In this document: positions 60,711 through 64,000 of the stretch, in pieces
Position numbering within the stretch: position 1 is the first letter of the stretch
Layout of the letters: the number at the start of each line of letters is the position of its first letter
Source: Whitmania pigra
Lineage: Eukaryota; Annelida; Clitellata; Hirudinida; Haemopidae
NCBI GenBank assembly: GCA_021613335.1
Contig: JAJTWR010000481.1
Location: 2,172,501-2,236,500 of the forward strand
Length of the DNA stretch: 64,000 nt
Reading direction: 5' to 3'
Notes under the pieces: model-generated
Database searches by the model: none
Seen by the model: the letters and a program-made list of their open reading frames with translations, nothing else
What the model was told of the DNA's origin: nothing
Position numbers and translations under genes: made by a program

Positions 60711-61112
60711 TATTATTAATATTATATTATATACTATTATCAATATTACTAACTAATTTGATTCGATATAATAGTATAGATTTTAGTATAGATAGTTCAA
60801 AAATTCCGTTTTTTACAATAATGTGTAAAAATAAATATAAAAAAGGCGAAAATAAATTATCGCTAAAATAAATTTTAAAACGCGGCATAAATTGATAAAT
60901 TTCTATTCGTAAGGCACATTTTGGGAAACATCATGTTACTAAACAAACGTACATTTTCGGTTATGGTTTATAGTAACATGTATAGAAATATATATATATA
61001 TATATACGCTAAACATAAATTATTTTATACAAAACATAACATATAACAAATATTAACATATAGAAGTGACTGGTAAAAGCCAAAACAAATTTGGTCAGTT
61101 TTCCACGGTTTT

Positions 61113-61195
61113 ATAGGGATAGGGTTGTGGCTAGGGTTCGAGTTAAGGGTTAAGGATTAGGGTTAAGGCTAGGATTAAGATATGGTTAGGCGTAC
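61113..61195. repeat. Degenerate telomere-like (TTAGGG) tract
   Basis: It contains 'gggatagggttgtggctagg', 'gttaagggttaaggattagg' and 'gttaaggctaggattaag', i.e. decayed TTAGGG-like words over about 80 bp. It is an interstitial repeat and not a chromosome end. Confidence 0.5.
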
Positions 61196-61524
61196 TGGTT
61201 GAAACTGTTGCTACCCACCCTTGAGTTCTCTTTGCCAGTTAATATCGGATAACGTTCTTTTTATAAGTAGTGAATCTATTTTGTATTATTTGTATATAAA
61301 TGCAAATATTTTAAATATAAATTTGAATTGCAAAGGAAAGAATTACTTATAAAACCTATATAAAATATTTCGTTAATGTTTGTTCTTGATCTGAAAATAT
61401 TTTCAAAGACTCTCTCATCAATTAAATTAATTATAATTATAATAATCTCCGACATTAACTTGCAAAGCTTTATGATAATGTTTAACGCTAATAAGGGTAA
61501 ACCACCATGGTACTGTGTCTATAT

Positions 61525-61833
61525 TGAAATAACCCGGGGGTCCGTAAATAAGTAAGTTAACTAATAAGTTTATTAGAGCAGGTATTCAGTTAACGGAACT
61601 GAATAATAGAAGTTAAGCGTTTAAGGAATTGAGGTACTTAAGGATGCAAATGGTTATTTGGGCTTCTAAGTTGTCTTGATTCTCGTTGTTTGTCAGGTGA
61701 TTATCGAGAATGCCTTTCTGTAGCAAAAATAGATCCCACGTGCCCGGAAAAGATGCCAAATATAATTAAGTACAAATTTAACTATATTAGCAATATAAAC
61801 TTAATTAATTTCCAAAAATCTAAGTTTACAACA
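61525..61833 (-). repeat. 3' LTR (309 bp)
   Basis: Its minus-strand start is 'tgttgtaaacttagattttt' and its end 'cccccgggttatttca'. It is identical by eye to 63100-63408. Confidence 0.93.
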
Positions 61834-61838
61834 TTACA

Positions 61839-61846
61839 CCCTCCTT
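61839..61846 (-). promoter_or_regulatory. Polypurine tract
   Basis: The minus strand reads 'aaggaggg' a few bases before the 3' LTR, the expected site for plus-strand priming. It overlaps the ORF stop codon. Confidence 0.7.
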
Positions 61847-63065
61847 AAATCTGTTCGTCCCGAACAGACTGCTGCTCCCCGTGGTATTTCGCCAGTCGGC
61901 GAATGTGTGCCAGCTTCATTTTTACTCTCGGGACACAATCTCTAACATGGTGCCCATGTATCATCATTGTTTTAAGGCGAGCCCTTCCTCTTCTCGTATC
62001 TCTACTAAAACGCTTGCTGAAAAAGATCAGCAAAACAACCAACAGCACTAAATGCTCGCCTCGAATCTCCGACGACCTCCGAAGGCCAGAAAGCCCGCCC
62101 TGGCTGAGAACTCCACAAATGAACTCCTCAGACATTGATTCAACCTTATCAAACACGTACTCACGACCACCGAGTACCTCACCGTCAACATCTCCCCTCT
62201 CAGTTACAATGACAACCCCAGCTCCAACCTCCACGATATCCACAGCTGAATCGAATTCGGAAACTCCCAACCCCAGTTCCTCCACTGATTCCTCAACTCG
62301 AGGAGGCTCCACTCTGGTCTCTCCCAAAGTCCTCCCTTCAATTATTTCTTCGGTTCTCTCCACAACCGATACCAACGAGGCAATCGTGCACGGAATTGGC
62401 TCATCGGGCACTGGCGCGACTTCTCTGGAGTTTGCGAAACTTTCCCTCAGCTCACCTTTGTCCTCATTCTCAACATTTATTGGGAGCTCCACTATTGGAC
62501 TGTCCCCGTCAACTACCAAACTGGCCTCACTCACCTCAGCAAAGGTCTCCTCAGCACCGTTCTCCTCACCCAGCTCTTCCCTCAGCTCCATTCCCGATTC
62601 CTCACTCCATGGAAGAAACACTTCGCTTTCCAAAGTTCTTCCATCTACAATTTCCTCGGTCTCCTTCTCAACCGAAACCAGTGTGGCAATCGGGTACACT
62701 GCTGAGGCCTCAGCTGGCTTGATGTTTATGGTGCTTGATGGAGTCTCCTCCGGTTGGTAGCTAGTAGAGGCCTTGTTGGAGAAAACCTCAGTTACTTTTT
62801 CCGTCTTTTCCTCTATCTTTTTTTGAAAGCCTTCCATTTTTTCTTGAAAACTTTTCATCCTTTTATCCATCTTTTCCATAATGCTGTTTAGATTGTTCAC
62901 AACCGGATCAACAAATATATAAGCTTCTGGATCCTCACCCTGGTCTACTATCCACGACAGCAGGCGATCCTGCAATTCTTCCCTGGAGCCTTTCGAATCC
63001 ATTTGCCTCAACTTAAGCTCACGTCTCATTCCAGCAAAAGTTAAATCTTCTAAGACCTTGCTCAT
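61845..63065 (-). CDS. SAP-domain, coiled-coil, single-TM protein of the LTR element (406 aa)
   Basis: Residues 8-39 ('LTFAGMRRELKLRQMDSKGS', 'REELQDRLLSWI') fit a SAP-type helix-extended-helix DNA-binding motif. Residues 57-93 are a Lys/Glu-rich coiled coil ('MEKMDKRMKSFQEKMEGFQK'). Residues 100-335 are acidic and contain an internal repeat, 'LVSVEKETEEIVDGRTL' near 129 and 'LVSVVERTEEIIEGRTL' near 231. Residues 338-349 are hydrophobic ('LVLLVVLLIFF'), followed by a strongly basic tail of 57 residues. It resembles no complete gag or pol protein I know. It could be a gag-like N-terminus joined to an end of pol or an envelope-type tail by internal deletion, or a dedicated protein. The ATG is just after the primer site. 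The Ser/Thr-rich plus-strand frame at 61903-62760 is its shadow. Confidence 0.85.
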   Translation of the reverse strand: MSKVLEDLTFAGMRRELKLRQMDSKGSREELQDRLLSWIVDQGEDPEAYIFVDPVVNNLNSIMEKMDKRMKSFQEKMEGFQKKIEEKTEKVTEVFSNKASTSYQPEETPSSTINIKPAEASAVYPIATLVSVEKETEEIVDGRTLESEVFLPWSEESGMELREELGEENGAEETFAEVSEASLVVDGDSPIVELPINVENEDKGELRESFANSREVAPVPDEPIPCTIASLVSVVERTEEIIEGRTLGETRVEPPRVEESVEELGLGVSEFDSAVDIVEVGAGVVIVTERGDVDGEVLGGREYVFDKVESMSEEFICGVLSQGGLSGLRRSSEIRGEHLVLLVVLLIFFSKRFSRDTRRGRARLKTMMIHGHHVRDCVPRVKMKLAHIRRLAKYHGEQQSVRDEQI

Positions 63066-63080
63066 GACTTACTTTTTGGG

Positions 63081-63098
63081 ATCCCACTCCTGACACCA
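63081..63098 (-). promoter_or_regulatory. Primer-binding site, tRNA-Leu type
   Basis: The minus strand reads 'tggtgtcaggagtgggat', starting one base after the 5' LTR. It is complementary to the 3' end of a tRNA ending ATCCCACTxCTGACACCA, the pattern of tRNA-Leu. This fixes the element's orientation as minus strand. Confidence 0.8.
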
Positions 63099-63099
63099 A

Positions 63100-63408
63100 T
63101 GAAATAACCCGGGGGTCCGTAAATAAGTAAGTTAACTAATAAGTTTATTAGAGCAGGTATTCAGTTAACGGAACTGAATAATAGAAGTTAAGCGTTTAAG
63201 GAATTGAGGTACTTAAGGATGCAAATGGTTATTTGGGCTTCTAAGTTGTCTTGATTCTCGTTGTTTGTCAGGTGATTATCGAGAATGCCTTTCTGTAGCA
63301 AAAATAGATCCCACGTGCCCGGAAAAGATGCCAAATATAATTAAGTACAAATTTAACTATATTAGCAATATAAACTTAATTAATTTCCAAAAATCTAAGT
63401 TTACAACA
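63100..63408 (-). repeat. 5' LTR (309 bp)
   Basis: Partner of 61525-61833. No TATA box was assigned with confidence. Confidence 0.93.
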
Positions 63409-63441
63409 ATATATAAACACATAAGACAAAAGTAGTCTTTG

Positions 63442-63494
63442 TCCCGTCCTAATCATCTAGATATGCAACAGGCGTTAATAAAACATTACTTTTT
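63442..63494 (+). mobile_element. 53-bp 5'-truncated SINE 3' end
   Basis: It reads 'gtcctaatcatctagatatg', 'caacaggcgttaataaaac', the 3' end of the SINE at 20863-20991, and is flanked by a 12-bp duplication 'aagtagtctttg' at 63430-63441 and 63495-63506. Confidence 0.85.
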
Positions 63495-63834
63495 AAGTAG
63501 TCTTTGACAGAAGCATGGATGAAACCATAATGATCTCTAGAAATTTTTGGAACTAGGCATAGCGGCCAAGCTATGAGGGACGATTTGTTTCGTCAATATA
63601 ATAATGGAAATATGGAAACGAAATAAAAGGACATAATTGTAAAAATTTTAATATTTCAAAACACGGACGATCAAAAAAAAAAGAAAGAAAATGACAGGTC
63701 CATGGGCAGTCTCCTCCAATCAAGTACCCTCTAATCTGTCGTGGACGTCACATCTTTCAATACGAATGAAAATATCTGTGGTATGCATGGATGTGCTTAG
63801 CTTTTGCGAAGTAAAATTTTATTTTTAATGATGT

Positions 63835-63955
63835 TAAAAGAGGCCGGAAATAATGTGTGCATGGATAGGTGCATGAATGCATTGAAGATGGACGATGCAT
63901 GAATGCATGGAGAAGGATGGATGAATGCATGGGAAAGTGGAATAATGGATGAATG
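63835..63955. repeat. Degenerate 'atgaatgcatgg' repeat
   Basis: Loose tandem words 'tgcatgaatgcat' and 'ggatgaatgcatgg' fill the stretch. It is similar in flavour to the minisatellite at 24771-24893 but not the same unit. Confidence 0.6.
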
Positions 63956-64000
63956 AAAGAATGAGTCAGTGAAAGAAGTAAGCACGTGGAATAATCAACT

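Larger units (their letters stand above)
61525..63408 (-). mobile_element. Compact LTR retrotransposon, 1884 bp, SAP/TM ORF, no pol
   Basis: Two 309-bp direct repeats (61525-61833 and 63100-63408) look identical throughout by eye and start TG/end CA on each strand. They are flanked by ATAT on both sides (61521-61524 and 63409-63412). Transcription is on the minus strand: 5' LTR at 63100-63408, tRNA primer site at 63081-63098, ORF 63065-61845, polypurine tract at 61839-61846, 3' LTR at 61525-61833. No protease, RT, RNase H or integrase is encoded, so it must be mobilised in trans. Identical LTRs imply a very recent insertion. Confidence 0.92.

Noticed and set aside
61903..62760. 285-codon Ser/Thr-rich frame on the plus strand
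   Set aside because: Mirror of the minus-strand ORF of the LTR element. The primer site, polypurine tract and SAP/coiled-coil motifs all fix the minus strand.

Overview
The window is animal nuclear DNA. It has a spliced gene with about 28 exons, GT-AG introns, non-LTR and LTR retrotransposons, hAT DNA transposons, a tRNA-derived SINE and very many (ATT/AAT)n and (GAT/CAT)n microsatellites. Nothing bacterial, organellar or plasmid-like was seen. The AT-rich introns of roughly 0.1-4 kb and the mix of transposon families suggest an invertebrate, but I cannot name the phylum from sequence alone.

Layout. (1) 1-22690 is a degenerate tandem array with a unit of roughly 0.57-0.73 kb. Nested in it are two RNase H-bearing LINEs, a CR1-like LINE, several hAT transposons (one family at the same unit position in three places), two tRNA-derived SINEs, a pogo/Tigger-like MITE and several extremely short LINE/SINE 3'-end insertions that still carry target-site duplications. 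(2) 22690-34490 is AT-rich, without a recognisable gene, and holds microsatellites and small tandem repeats. It may be intergenic or a very long 5' intron. (3) 34491-58577, plus strand, is one MAST-family (microtubule-associated serine/threonine) kinase gene. I reconstructed 27 coding exons whose splice phases all agree, giving 1789 codons from the first exon seen to the stop. An extra 5' exon at 38892-39605 supplies an alternative ATG and N-terminus and gives a 1884-aa form. The protein has the MAST order: Ser-rich N-terminus with an RRWS site, DUF1908, AGC-type kinase, C-terminal extension and PDZ domain. (4) 58578-61524 is 3' flank with one CR1-like LINE fragment and a degenerate telomere-like tract. 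(5) 61525-63408, minus strand, is a compact LTR retrotransposon. Its two 309-bp LTRs look identical, and it has a tRNA-Leu-type primer site, a polypurine tract and one uninterrupted 406-aa ORF with a SAP-like domain, a coiled coil and a C-terminal hydrophobic segment, but no reverse transcriptase.

The only clear host gene is MAST. Its introns are unusual: several carry tandem or dispersed copies of their own 3'-end sequence, in one case with the splice acceptor itself duplicated four times at a 47-bp period. The most novel item is the SAP/TM-encoding LTR element. Next come the family of tiny retro-inserted 3' tails with the LINE-SINE shared end, and the splice-acceptor duplications.
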